Assembly (NCBI GenBank): GCA_022559845.1
Contig: CM040118.1
Coordinates: forward strand, 233,973,224 to 234,037,223
Direction of reading: 5' to 3'
DNA from: Amorphophallus konjac
Lineage: Eukaryota; Streptophyta; Magnoliopsida; Alismatales; Araceae
Length of the DNA: 64,000 nucleotides
Part shown: in pieces, positions 1 through 10,099 of the stretch
How positions within the stretch are numbered: position 1 is the stretch's first letter
How the letters are laid out: each line of letters begins with the position of its first letter
Notes under the pieces: generated by a model
Told to the model about the DNA's origin: nothing
Seen by the model: only the letters and a program-made list of their open reading frames with translations
Databases searched by the model: none
Program-made: the position numbers and the translations under genes

Positions 1-250
1 TGCTTCCTTCTCCACCAAGAGACAGAATTTGGTTCTGTCCCCAGTCATGTGTCTTGAACAGCCACTATCAAGATACCATCGATTATGCACGGCCGTAAGA
101 CACTCCTGCACGAAGAATTAAGTAACAATGTTTGGAACCCAAGGACAATTCGGTCCCCATAAACCTTTCATTTCAGCAAAGCAAGATAGCATCGATTTGG
201 GAATCCATATTTTCATTACATTCTTGATTTCCTTGCTTGGTGGAGAGTTT
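1..250 (-). pseudogene. Copia aspartic protease, N-terminal part (element A)
   Basis: The minus-strand translation contains the copia protease active-site motif LDSGCSRHMTG, encoded at about 40-72, where the Asp of DSG is catalytic. Just upstream are the typical IWIPK and WVPN segments of the gag-protease linker. The enzyme would cleave the Gag-Pol polyprotein inside the virus-like particle. At least one stop lies between the linker and the active site. The rest of pol (integrase, reverse transcriptase, RNase H) would lie left of the window. The motif is seen directly; the family assignment rests on it and on the gag next door. Confidence 0.75.
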
Positions 251-2503
251 TAATTCATATTCACTTCCTTCACATTCCCCTTCTGTTTAGAGAACTTTTG
301 AGCCTTGGAAGTTTGGTGTAAGTTAAAAAAGGATTGTTTCCTGGTCCATTGAGTCCAATGATTAGGTTTAGATTGGTAGTGGTTGTTATAGCTCTTAGGG
401 TATTGAGGTTGCCTTGGTCTGTGGAAGTATGACTCATAACTGCCCCAAGAGTAGGATGGCGTCGACCTATTAAGGTATGAGTGTCGACCTCTCTCCTATT
501 CTACCCATTCATAACGGGTTCTGTTTGATGGAAGTGTCGACCTCCTGTAACATGCGTGTCGACCTCTCCCCTATTCTACCCATTTATAACGGTCTCTGTT
601 TGGTGGAAGTGTCGACCTTGTGGGGTATTTCTAGCCGCCTGATGGGGAGATGACCAGGAAGGTGTCGACATTTGCTGAGGGTAGTGTCGACCTGTGCTGT
701 TCTTTGGACCACTTCTTCCCTGAGTTTGTACAGACCTGGGCTAAGAATTGGATGGACCAGACTGGAATTTCTGAGTTGTTTTCTTATGGATTTCATGGTT
801 TTTTTTCGGGAGCTCTTTCATTTTTTCTTTCCCTTTATTGTTTACTTTTTCTTGGGTTTGGCTGGGTTTTGTTTTTGAAGTTGATGCATCTGAAGATGAA
901 ACAAATGTGATGGTTTTTAGACCAATCTCATTCTTTTTCATGGGGTTGTAACCTAGCCCTTCCTTATTGAAGTTCATTTTGGTTCCCTGCAATGCATTAA
1001 GATTTTCACTTCTATCCACAAATTTTTCTAGAGATTTTTGTTTATCTTTCAAATCTTTTTGGAGTTTTTCAATATTCTTAAGGAGTTGAGTGTTCCCTTG
1101 TTTGACAGCATCGTATTTTTCATTACACAGCTTACTGTCATTAACATAGTTTTGCATTTTTTATTTTAGTTCATCAACTTAATCCCTTAAACTCTCATTT
1201 TCAGTTTCCAAATCTTTCATTTCATTCCTTCCATCTTCTAAATTTTCAATCACTTTCCTTAGATCTTGAATCTCGGATTCTAGGGAAGCATTTTTTTCAT
1301 TGAAGCTATGATCATGCACAAAAGTGTTAATTTTCCTTTTTAGGGCCTTATTTTCTTTCTTGTATATTTCATATTTGTCCATGAGGCCTCTTCCCAATCA
1401 CTAGTTGAGAAATTTTCAAAAGGAGAATTTACCTCACTTTCTTCATCTCCTTTGAACATGAGATACAAATCTTCTTTTTCATCCTCTATGGAGCAGGTTT
1501 CTTCCTCTTCTTCTTCCTCATCGCTCCACGTAGACACCATTGCCTTGTTTTTCTTTCCTTTCCATTTGGTGGGAGCCTTCTTCACTCTTTCAGGGGACTC
1601 TGATTTGATGTGCCCTGGCTTCCTGCATGAATAACAAACAAGTCTATTAGTTTTATTCAAATTTTTAGGTTTTGTCCTGAAACCTTCCTTTACCTGTGGC
1701 TTCCTATTCCTGAAGCCTTTACCTTCCTTTCTTAGGAATCTTCTAAACTTCCAACTCAGCATAGCCACTTCATCCTCCTCCTGCTTGCTACTTGATGACT
1801 CACCTTCATCGGAGGTGTTTTGGCTGCTTGGTCCAACTTTTAGAGCAAGAGACTTTTTCTTACTTACCTCTGCTTCCTTGTTCTTTAGGTTCATCTCATA
1901 GGTCATTAAAGACCCTATGAGTTCTTCCACCTTAGTGGTTGCCAAATCCTTGGACTCTTCAACCACTGTTGCCTTGGTATACCATGCAGGGGTCAATGAT
2001 CTAAGAATCTTCCTGACTATATCCTACTCGGAGTAACTCTTTCCTAATTTAGTCAAGCTGTTAGTAAGCATAGTCAACCGACCATAGATGTCTGATATTG
2101 ATTCATCTGGCTTCATTCTAAATTTCTCATATTCTGAAATCAACATATTTGCCTTAGTTTCACGTACCTGGGATGTTCCTTCATAAATTACCTCAAGACG
2201 GTCCCACATCTCCTTGGTCGTGGCACATGTTGATACACTTGAAAATTCCACAGGATGGAGGGCACACTACATTATATGCTTGGCCCCCCAGTTCAATGTA
2301 GATCTTCTAATTTTCTCCTTGGTCCACATTTCCTCATCTTCGGGCAGCTCATAAGGACCCTTGCTTACCACATGCCATATTTCATGATCCTGGGCCCGGA
2401 TAAACACCTGCATACGATTTTTCTAGTAAGGGTAATTAGACCCAGAAAAGAATGGTGGTCTCTTAATAGAATGCCCTTCGGGCATGTGACCCTTAGCCGC
2501 CAT
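251..2503 (-). pseudogene. Copia gag, broken (element A)
   Basis: The gag polyprotein that forms the retrotransposon particle starts at an ATG at 2503, about 46 nt after the primer site. The N-terminal part (about 2500-2020) is UBN2-like, with GSNYPY then a stop where the family has Trp, then KNRM, and later TTKEMWDRL. A zinc knuckle, CYSCRKPGHIKSES, lies near 1590-1637, with Ser replacing the last Cys. An acidic, Lys-rich tail with long coiled-coil stretches (about 1400-740) ends in the NKEGLGYNP motif seen in Sirevirus-type gags. Stops near 2425, 2255 and 2022 interrupt one main frame in the N-terminal part; downstream the reading changes frame. The 250-740 part holds the 75-bp repeats described separately. 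Confidence 0.75.
458..692 (-). repeat. 75-bp tandem units with GTCGAC pairs inside the A coding linker
   Basis: GTCGAC starts at 461, 483, 536, 558, 611, 664 and 686. The series 461/536/611/686 is spaced exactly 75 bp, and pairs 461/483, 536/558 and 664/686 are 22 bp apart. Two whole units (about 483-620) are near-identical and contain CCGTTATRAATGGGTAGAATAGG on the minus strand in two short halves. Because 75 is a multiple of 3, the units repeat 25 residues in frame in the gag-protease linker (RRSTLP.NR.RY.WVE pattern, now with stops). Confidence 0.8.
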
Positions 2504-2548
2504 TCCACCATTTCTCTCAAGGTCGTTAGACCACATTCTGAGAGACTA

Positions 2549-2560
2549 GCTCTGATACCA
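2549..2560 (-). other. Primer binding site, tRNA-iMet type (element A)
   Basis: The minus strand reads TGGTATCAGAGC, the 12-nt complement of plant initiator tRNA-Met used by most copia elements. It lies 2 nt internal to the LTR end at 2563 and so fixes the LTR boundary and element orientation. Confidence 0.9.
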
Positions 2561-2562
2561 CG

Positions 2563-4175
2563 TGATGGATGGGATTGGTGGATCTAGAGGGGAGGGGTGA
2601 ATAGATCAACCTCTTTCTTTTGCTAACAAGTTGGAGATAAAAGCCTTGCAACAATAAAAGAAACTAACGTACTTCTATTTAGCTAAAAGCAAGCAGAAGG
2701 ATGAAGCAGTGTGCCTAAACAAGCATCTAGTGCAGAACAAATAATCACACAAGCCACGGAGATAGGAGTTTTTTAAGGTGGTTCGGTCTCTATCCAGAGA
2801 CCTACGTCCACCCCTCACTCAACTAAGTGAGGCTTCACTAGTTCTCAAGCACCAACCGCTGATTCACAGCTTCCCACAGAGAGTAAACGCTGTCCAAATG
2901 GCTAACTAACAGCTTCCAGGCGCACACAACCCAGACCCACAGAACTGAGCTCCACTCAGTCTGTCTTCTTACACACAGGTAGGGACCAATAGAAGTCTGA
3001 GTTTAACAAAGAAACTGAAGGAAAAAGTTAACAAACAGGCAGTATATATATCGATGATAGTGGATAGGAAATGCCCTGTCGGTAGACTGGATGACGTTGT
3101 GAGGTGGCTTCCAATTTTGTGCTCTCTTCAGCACGAACACAAGGAGATGCGGTAGGAGTCTTCCAGCACCGGCACAGATGACTTGAGATGGGGTCTTCTT
3201 TGCTGGCTGAGCTTCAGAAACTAAAGAGGATACCACTGTGGTGCCTTCTCGCTTGAAGGAGGGGATGACGAGATTACTGCGAGTCTCCTACAGTGCTCTA
3301 TCTCCTACAACCCATTCTCCAGCCTCTGGAAAGAATTAGGCTTCGAAAGCTTCTTGCTGAAGCTATCTCTTATGGGCTCTGTTACTCCTAGACGTCGCTC
3401 TCCCACCTTCACTTTCTTCTACGTACCTCCTTCTTGTCTTTTCTCGCATGCACACAAAGAGCATGAGTACATATGGAATAATATCTGCAGTGAGGACCAC
3501 TTTTAGGAGATGCCATTGCAACCAAATGATTCCTTCTGAAAAGCACTCTTCCAGAAGGACCTTTCTCGAATGAATTGGATCTCAATCATAGCTTGTGGAT
3601 CCTAGAAATGGCTAAATATCGAAAATAGATCCAACCCGTTCCTTCTTCATGGTGTCGACACGCTTCATGAGAAGTGTCGAGACTTCTTCACTGGAATCTT
3701 AGAGGAACAGGTAAGTTCTTCTATGTAGTGTCAACATTGTCTTGCCTATAGGTCGACACTTGTGACATCACCACGAACAGATGCTGTCCTTTCGAACCGC
3801 AGTGTCGGCACTTGGCCTAATTGGTGTTGAGACTTGAACCCCAGACAGAACCGAGCTTCTGTTAAACTTGTTCTATAGTGTCGACACCAACAGCAGGTAG
3901 TGTCGACCTCCTTTGCATTCCAGATCCTAAACAGAACCATGAATCTTCTACGTTTGTTCTCTAGTGTCGACACTCTTAGCTTGTAAGGTCGACACTTTGA
4001 GCGTTTCATTCCAAAACCTGTCTACCTTCAACTGTAGTGTCGACACTCTTTTAAACCATCGTCGACCTGTCTGAAGAACACTCTCATAATTGAATTAGAT
4101 AAACAGCAAAGACTTAAACTAAGACCATAAATAATGATTCATGGTTTGTTATCATCAAAACATGGGGATACAACA
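2563..4175 (-). repeat. 5' LTR of element A
   Basis: About 1.61 kb. On the minus strand it begins TGTTGTATCC, followed by the common copia phrase TTTTGATGATAACAAA (about 4148-4163), and ends CATCCATCA next to the primer site. It contains the family hallmark phrases: TTTTAAGGTGGTTCGG near 2774 (plus strand) and CTAGAGGGGAGGGGTGAATAG near 2583. It also carries a CT-rich block and the paired-palindrome array at 3654-4067. The right boundary is fixed by resumption of B-LTR homology at 4176. Confidence 0.85.
3650..4070 (-). repeat. Paired-palindrome array in LTR A (6 pairs)
   Basis: Starts of GTCGAC or one-base variants fall at 3654/3676, 3730/3752, 3804/3826, 3880/3902, 3966/3988 and 4039/4062. 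The spacing within pairs is 22 bp in five cases and 23 in one. Pair-to-pair distances are 73-86 bp. Arms such as GTCGACAC and GTGTCGAC (3880 pair) are complementary and can form a stem of 8 bp around a 12-nt loop. Confidence 0.85.
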
Positions 4176-5052
4176 TGCTCTCTTTCTAAAACTTCTCTCC
4201 TTTCTTCTGCTCTCTTTTCTCTTCTCTCTTACAACACTGGTCTAGGTCGGACCAGAGCTAGGCTGCACACACTCCCCTTTTCTTTTCCTCACAGATTTCA
4301 AGGGCGTGGCTTTCTTCTAAGGTAGCAGTAACTTCTCCAATAAAAGTTTCAACTATTTATAGAAGAGCCAGGTAGAAATTTTCCCTCCAAGAAATTATGT
4401 AGAGGATCGATTCAAATTTGAACTGAACTCTTGAATTCTGACCTTCTTAGAGCTTGAGCAAATCCACCGGTCATAAGGGAGCAGTGCAAAGGGAGATAAT
4501 TTTCCCTTCGAAATATTCTTTTGGCTTGAGGTAGATGCTTTGCAGGGAGTTGACTCTGAGCTGGCTTGGCTTCTCAGACCAGTCCTAGGACAGGACGGTG
4601 GTAGGAGTAAATCAGATTTCCCAGGCTGAGAACAGATGTGTCTGCCGCGTCCTTAAACTTCATGGGCTGGCATAGCAAGGAAGGACGTCCCTTTTGACAT
4701 CTTAAGGTAGAGGGAACGGCTTTGTCTAGTGTATAGAGAGATGCAAGCCACCTGCCCAGTCCCTTCTTAGGACAGAAGGGACAGTCTTCCTGGCAGATAA
4801 GACCTTTTCATATTTGGTGGCTGACAGGATCTTTGTCCAAAAAGATGTTCTGGCCTGTTATAATGAGAAGGCAAAACCTCTGACCTGGGAACCTTCTCCA
4901 AACCTCACAGGAGGTGTTTTTGGAGGTTTGCGCCTATAATTATTGCCCTCTCGACGGTTTACGAACAGACAGATCCATCAGAGTACTTTGAGGTTTTCCT
5001 TTAGTGAGGTCAACCTGCTGAGAAGGTGAGGTCGACACTGCTTTGAGAACGA
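4176..5052 (-). repeat. 3' LTR of element B, interior fragment
   Basis: This is nearly collinear with 6765-7652 of the 5' LTR. Shared phrases include ACAACACTGGTCTAGGTCGG, GGACGGTGGTAGGAGTAAAT and TTGAGGTTTTCCTTTAGTGA. The left end is cut by insertion of A. The right end stops after TTTGAGAACGAG (5052), where gag coiled-coil sequence begins, marking a deletion junction. One palindrome pair (5009/5031, 22 bp apart) survives. Confidence 0.85.
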
Positions 5053-5782
5053 GTAACCTTGTTTTTAGTCAAGTCTTGGTCATTTGACAAGGACTTAGAT
5101 TTATCTTGAAACTGTCTTATAGTTACTTCCAATCTAGTGATTTCAGCTAGCATGATTCCATTTTCATCTTTTAAGCAAGTAATGTGTTCTTTATGTGTAT
5201 CTATGTCAATCATTAGGGTTTCATTCACAAGCTCAATATCAAAACATTTTTCACAAGGAGAGCTGTCCGCAGAAATGTTTTCAATCTTCTTGTTCAATTT
5301 TCTATTTTCAGACTTCAGCTTCTTGTGTTGCTTAGCCAACTCATCTTATGCATCCATAAGTTCTTCTAACTTAAAGTCCTCGGAGTCAGAGCCTACCTGA
5401 GATGAGGACGGGTCATTGGACTGTTCCGGACGATCAGCCATGAGGCATTTGTGTCTTCGTTCTTCCTCTTCATGGGTGTCTGTCAAGCCATCTAGAATCT
5501 GCTTAGCTGTGCTGCAAGTGGATACAAAGGGAAACTTGGTGATATCTACTGTAGCTCTTTTCAGATTCAAAGCAGCAAGGTTATCAACATTTTTGATCCT
5601 GTGATCAGTAGACCATTCAGACATATCTGATGGTAGCTTGTGCGGACCGAAGTATATGAGATTCCATAACCTTGTGTCAATGGAGTTGACAAAGGCACAC
5701 ATCTTCTCTAGCCACATGTTAAATCAGAACCATCGAATAAGGGCGGGGAAATCATTGAAACTTGTTCAGTGGATAAGGCCAT
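5053..5782 (-). pseudogene. Copia gag N-terminal half (element B)
   Basis: The start codon at 5782 lies about 60 nt after the primer site. The product aligns by eye with the gag of element C, sharing WLxKxCxxxNSI, the block FxGPxKLP (tyrosine before GPN in C) and the FPFVSxC.TAKxIxDGL segment. An acidic linker and a Lys-rich coiled coil follow. A one-base slip near 5725 and a stop near 5343 break the frame. The coding sequence ends in the coiled coil at the deletion junction with the LTR, so no zinc knuckle or pol remains. Confidence 0.75.
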
Positions 5783-5843
5783 TAAATCAAATGCACCAGG
5801 ATCTTTCTCTACAGACCATTGGATCTGAGTATAACAGAGCTAC

Positions 5844-5855
5844 GCTCTGATACCA
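5844..5855 (-). other. Primer binding site, tRNA-iMet type (element B)
   Basis: TGGTATCAGAGC on the minus strand, 2 nt from the LTR end at 5858. Confidence 0.9.
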
Positions 5856-5857
5856 AT

Positions 5858-8457
5858 TGTTGGGTCCTTGGGATGCAACTGGATCTAGAAGGGGGGGTTG
5901 AATAGATCTTGCCAAAAACTTTGGCCTAATTAAAACTCTTGGTTGATAAAAATATAAACCACTCCTATAAATCAAATGAAATACATAGACAGAATGCACA
6001 GCAGATCTAATGGGAATAGCTCAAATGGAAACGGCAAAAGATGGTGCACAGACTGCTGACATCGACACTCCCAAGTGGTGAGGTCAACACTCCTTCAATG
6101 GATAACAGCTATGTAGAGAGCTGAGGTCGACACTGCTATGCAGTGAGGTCGACACCCCTTTGGAGATGGTTAAGAACTAAATGAGATATATTGCACTGGT
6201 CAGCAGGGATCACAATACACATCAACTAAGTATGAACTGACTGTATGAGTGAAGATGATGCTAGAGTAAGTGTTGAACAACCAACTACAAATGCATAAGC
6301 CAGTGCGGATAAATCAGTACAAGTGTAAATCCATTATGTTGGCCATCCTATGAATGGGGGAAAGAAGAAATGGATCAATCACACAAAGCACACCCCATTG
6401 CACAAGGAAGTTTTAAGGTGGTTCGCTAGCAAACCCGCAACCTATGTCCACCCCTCACCAAACCCGGTGAGGCTTTACCACACGAGGATGAAGTCCTCAA
6501 CCCCCCCCCCCACACACGCACAGAGAGAGAAAACAACAAGCTACAAGTGCAGCAAAAAGACTTTCGGTCTTTAAACAGAGCACCGAGGAATGCTGTAAAC
6601 ACAGTAGACCACACAAGGGTATAGAGTTTAAAGCAAGAAATGAAAGATAAAACAAGGCATCGAAGAACTTCGACTGTAGATTCAGATAAGAGTTTGAAGA
6701 TCGGTGGCTCCAGATTCAAACATAGATCCAAATGGATCTTCTCTTCAGGCTTTCTGCAGAGTTGCTCACTTTCTAAGGCTTCTCTCCTTTCTTCTTCTCT
6801 GTTTTCTCTTCTCTCTTACAACACTGGTCTAGGTCGGACTAGAGCTGGGCTGCATACACTCCCCTTTTCTTTTCTTCACAGATTTCTTCTTGGATGCTCA
6901 AGGGCGTGGCTTTCTTCTAAGGCAGCAGCAACTTCTCCAAAGAAGTCTCAAGTATTTATAGAAGAGCCAGATAGAAATTTTCCCTCCAAGAAATTCTGTA
7001 GGGGATCAATTCAAATTTGAACTGAACTCTTGAACTCTAACCATCTTAGATCTTGAGCAAATCCACCGGTCATAAGGGAGCAGTGCAAAGGGAGATAATT
7101 TTCCCTCCGAAATATTCTCTTGGCTTGAGGTAGATGCTTTGCAGGGAGTTGACTCTGAGCTGGCTTGGCTTCTCAGACCAGTCCTAGGATAGGACGGTGG
7201 TAGGAGTAAATTAGATTTCCCAGGCTGAGACCAGATGTGTCTGCAGCATCCTTAAACTTCATGGGCTGGCATAGCAGGGAAGGATGTCCCTTTTGACATC
7301 TTGAGGCAGAGGAAATGGCTTTGTCTAGTGTATAGAGAGATGCAAGCCACCTGCCCAGTCCCTTCTTAGGACAGAAGGGATAGTCTTCCTGGCAGAGAAC
7401 ACCTTTTCATATTTGGTGGCTAACATGATCTTTGTCCAAACAGATGTTCTGACCTGTTATAATGAGAAGGCCGAGCCTCAGACTTGGGAACCTTCTCCAG
7501 ACCTCAAAGGAGGTGTTTTTGGAGGTTTGCGCATATAATTAATGCTCTCTGGATGGTTTATGAACATACATATCTGTTAAAGTCCTTTGAGGTTTTCCTT
7601 TAGTGAGGTCGACCTGTTGAGAAGGGTAGGTCGACACTGCTTTGAGAATGAGCGATTACTACGGCTTCTGGAAGAGCCTGAGGTCGACCTCCTATAGAAG
7701 TGAGGTCGACACTGCTTGCCCTGGCCGTTTCCCAGAGTGCTGGTTATGATACTAAGGTCGACACTTCCTGAAGGTGAGGTCGACACTGCTTGCGCTGGCC
7801 GCTTCCCAAAGTGCTGGTTGCGATCGTGAGGTCGACACTTCCTGAAGGTGAGGTCGACAAGCCTGGTGACGAGGTCGAGGCAGCCATGAAGAAGAGCGTT
7901 TATAACGCTTTCTATGAGGATCTGAGGTCAACCTCCTGAGAGCCTAAGGTTGACACTGCATTAGAGGGTCGTGCTTATAACGGCTTCTGGAAGCCACCTG
8001 AGGTCAACCTGCTGATGAAGTAAGGTCGACCTGTCCTTTATGCAATCTAGAGTTTTCAGCTTCTTTTTGCCAAGTCTTTTATTGCATCTTGGAGCATATT
8101 CTATGATGTTTGTTCTACTAATGATCCTTCTCAATTCTCAAAAAGACTTGCTTGCTTTCTCTTACACTTGCAACTGAATTTCAACACTTAAGATACTCTT
8201 GGATCTTGAGCTTCTGTTGCACTACAGTTGGCTGGCCTTGTTCATACCCTTTGGTTCAATGCATCATATCTCATTACACCATTGTATGATATCTTTATAC
8301 TGCTCATCTTCAAGAAATCATTCTCATGACACAGTGCTGACTATGACCTAAAACTTATACATGTTGACATCATTAATTCCATATAAGACTGATCAATGAG
8401 TCATAGTCAGACATCATCAAAATAATAGAATTAATCATGTTCCACGCATGCCCAACA
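5858..8457 (-). repeat. 5' LTR of element B
   Basis: A long LTR of about 2.6 kb with 7-bp terminal inverted repeats (TGTTGGG at 5858, CCCAACA at 8451-8457). The minus strand starts TGTTGGGCATGCGTGG and soon has TTTTGATGATGTCTGAC. It holds the GGATCTAGAAGGGGGGG...GAATAGATC phrase near 5880, the AAGGTGGTTCG phrase near 6414, a CT-rich block (6770-6825) and the palindrome arrays at 6061-6153 and 7608-8030. The interior matches the 4176-5052 copy. Confidence 0.85.
7603..8035 (-). repeat. Paired-palindrome array in LTR B (6 pairs)
   Basis: GTCGAC, or GTCAAC/GTTGAC variants, start at 7608/7630, 7683/7705, 7757/7779, 7831/7853, 7927/7949 and 8003/8025. All six pairs are exactly 22 bp apart. Units are 74-76 bp long except one of 96. 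Two more pairs with the same spacing lie at 6061/6083 and 6126/6148. Between pairs sits a second recurring phrase, TATAACG.TTCT or ACGGCTTCTGGAAG. The 7683 pair gives a 9-bp stem with a 10-nt loop. Confidence 0.9.
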
Positions 8458-9633
8458 GAAAGATCTGAGAGGATCAGAGAGAAGATCTGAGAGAGAAAAT
8501 TGATAGAAGATGAAGAAGAGAGAAGCAGCCAGTTCGTGATTGATTTGTGTGTAGCCAGGAGCTAGATTGAAGATTTGTTGTAGTCATTAGGTAAGCTGTC
8601 AATATTCAGATTCTTTTGGTATAAGACTTCTTTTGATGCAGCCCTTATTTTTTACATGGTTTAAGTATAATAAAGTTAGAGTTTATCAATCAAACTCTTT
8701 GAATCATTTTGCATTCAGACTTAATAGACATAAATCAGAACTAATCTACTTCTGTGGAGCTACATTCCTTTGATTTTTGTTTTGTGTTTTCATTTGTTAT
8801 TTCTTTTCTTTCTATATTGTTCTTCCGATACCCTGTCTTAGGATCGGGTTCCTTCTGAGATTTCAGAGGAAGGGAGAAGTGTTTCTTTGGGTTCCCTATG
8901 TGGCTTCAGTGGAAGAGAGGATTGAATCCTCTGGGTTTGGTGAGCAGTTGGGTGCAGTCTCACGTCTCCTTCTGTTTTTACAGAAGAAGGAAGGATTTGT
9001 TCCTCCGTTCACTACTTGTGGTAGTGGGTCTGGTCTTGCAGGGTGCGAGATCAGGGAGAAGGGATTTCTTTCCCTTGGTTCAAGCTGTTCGGCAGCATCT
9101 GTTGCAGACTGAGTCTATGATCTTGCATCTGCAAGGGAAGCTTCACTTGGGTTTGAGTGACGGGTGGACGTAGGTCTGTGGGTAGCAGACCGAACCACCT
9201 AAAAAATCTTGTCTATCGTGGTTTGATTGTGTGCACATTCCTTATCCTCTACCTCCTTCACAGGTTGGTGTGTGAGTTGGTTTTGCTTTGTGATCTCATC
9301 GTGTGCCAAGTGTTCAAGATATGTCTTATATGGGTTGATACATATTCAGAGTAAATGTCTAGATGCTTTAATGTGTTTTACTTGAATCTTTAATCCGTTC
9401 AACACACTGCTTAGTAAGTCAAGTTGTTCTCATTTGGTAGCATACTACAGTTCGAGTCATCTATGAGAAGTCTTTATTTACTCGTGTCCTAAGGCCGGAT
9501 CATTGAGTGGATTGCATAATCTATAGTATTAGCTTCCGTTGTGATTTGAATTGGGTGTGATTTGTTATGTGAGCATAAGTTTTTGTAGGGGATCTATTCA
9601 CCCCCTCTCTAGATCCCGGCCTTGCACCTAACA
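8458..9633 (+). repeat. Copia-type LTR F, 3' portion (plus strand)
   Basis: The end GATCTATTCACCCCCTCTCT followed by AGATCC and the terminal CCTAACA (9633) is the same LTR 3' signature seen inverted in A, B, C and L. The phrase CGAACCACCTAAAAAATC near 9194 is the counterpart of AAGGTGGTTCG. No matching TGTTAGG start is seen before B's end at 8457, so B probably inserted into F and F's left part lies outside the window. No primer site follows, so it is a 3' or solo LTR. Its exact extent is uncertain. Confidence 0.6.
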
Positions 9634-9898
9634 AGTTCTAAATGCAACTAATGCAACTAAGGCATGAAATGCAAGTTTGCAAATATGAGATCATAGTTTT
9701 ATTTGGAAATGAAGATTCAAGAAATTCACACAAAGCATCAAATTTATCACCACTTGAACAGATAGCTTGTCTATGGGCAAAGCAGATTTTTATTATGATT
9801 CCACATTTGACTAGATGCAAATTCACTCTGACACCATCTCGGTTTTGCCCGGAAAGCTGAGAAGAACTTAATCCTCAAAATATGCAGCCATAGAAAAA
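9634..9898. other. Unassigned segment between LTR F and element D
   Basis: This is 265 bp of AT-rich sequence with ATGCAACTAATGCAACTAA at its left end and CGGTTTTGCCCGGAAAGC near 9840. It matches none of the other parts of the window that I compared. It could be interior sequence of the element that owned LTR F, or leftover of C displaced by D. Confidence 0.4.
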
Positions 9899-10099
9899 CA
9901 CTATGCCCCTTTCAAACTTGTCCACTCTTGGCCCTTTACAATAGTAAGTGTCCACATGGACTAAATAGAGCCCACACAAGGCTAGAAAAATATGGAATCA
10001 AGGTGAAAGCTTGATCGATGTGTCCACGTCCTCCTCGAGCTAAAGGGGCTCTAGCGTGTCCTCGTCCATAGGTGTGTACTACGGCGTGTGTCCGCACCA
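9899..10099 (-). repeat. 3' LTR remnant of element D
   Basis: This matches 14590-14788 almost base for base (ACTATGCCCCTTTCA through GTCCGCACCA). Only the LTR's 5' end survives; homology stops abruptly at about 9899. Confidence 0.85.

Larger units (their letters stand above)
1..4175 (-). mobile_element. Element A: Sirevirus-like Ty1/copia retrotransposon, partial
   Basis: Read on the minus strand, this is a 1.6-kb LTR (2563-4175), an initiator-Met primer site, a gag with UBN2-type and coiled-coil parts, and the start of an aspartic protease that runs off the left edge. The long coiled-coil gag suggests the Sirevirus lineage. The LTR stops exactly where sequence homologous to the interior of element B's LTR begins (4176 matches about 6765), so A inserted into B's 3' LTR. 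The right flank of the target site would be TGCTC; the left flank is outside the window. Several in-frame stops show it is dead. Confidence 0.8.
4176..8457 (-). mobile_element. Element B: Sirevirus-like copia remnant, pol deleted
   Basis: Minus-strand order: a 2.6-kb 5' LTR (5858-8457), primer site, the first part of gag, then a direct jump into the interior of a 3' LTR copy (4176-5052). All of pol is missing. The 3' LTR is interrupted at 4176 by element A, so the rest of it would lie left of the window. LTR ends are TGTTGGG and CCCAACA. The element appears to sit in a plus-strand copia LTR (F), since F-like sequence starts at 8458. Confidence 0.75.

Noticed and set aside
440..700. SalI-site cluster as a cloning artefact
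   Set aside because: GTCGAC is the SalI site, but the copies are diverged, regularly spaced and shared with LTR arrays, which vector sequence would not be.
7600..8035. CRISPR-like array (regular repeats with spacers)
   Set aside because: The repeats are palindromic cores inside an LTR, the spacers are themselves repeated, there are no cas genes, and the DNA is plant.
8777..9173. Overlapping plus-strand frames of 91-111 codons in LTR F
   Set aside because: They lie within LTR-type sequence, share no motif with any protein I know, and no start context or neighbour supports them.
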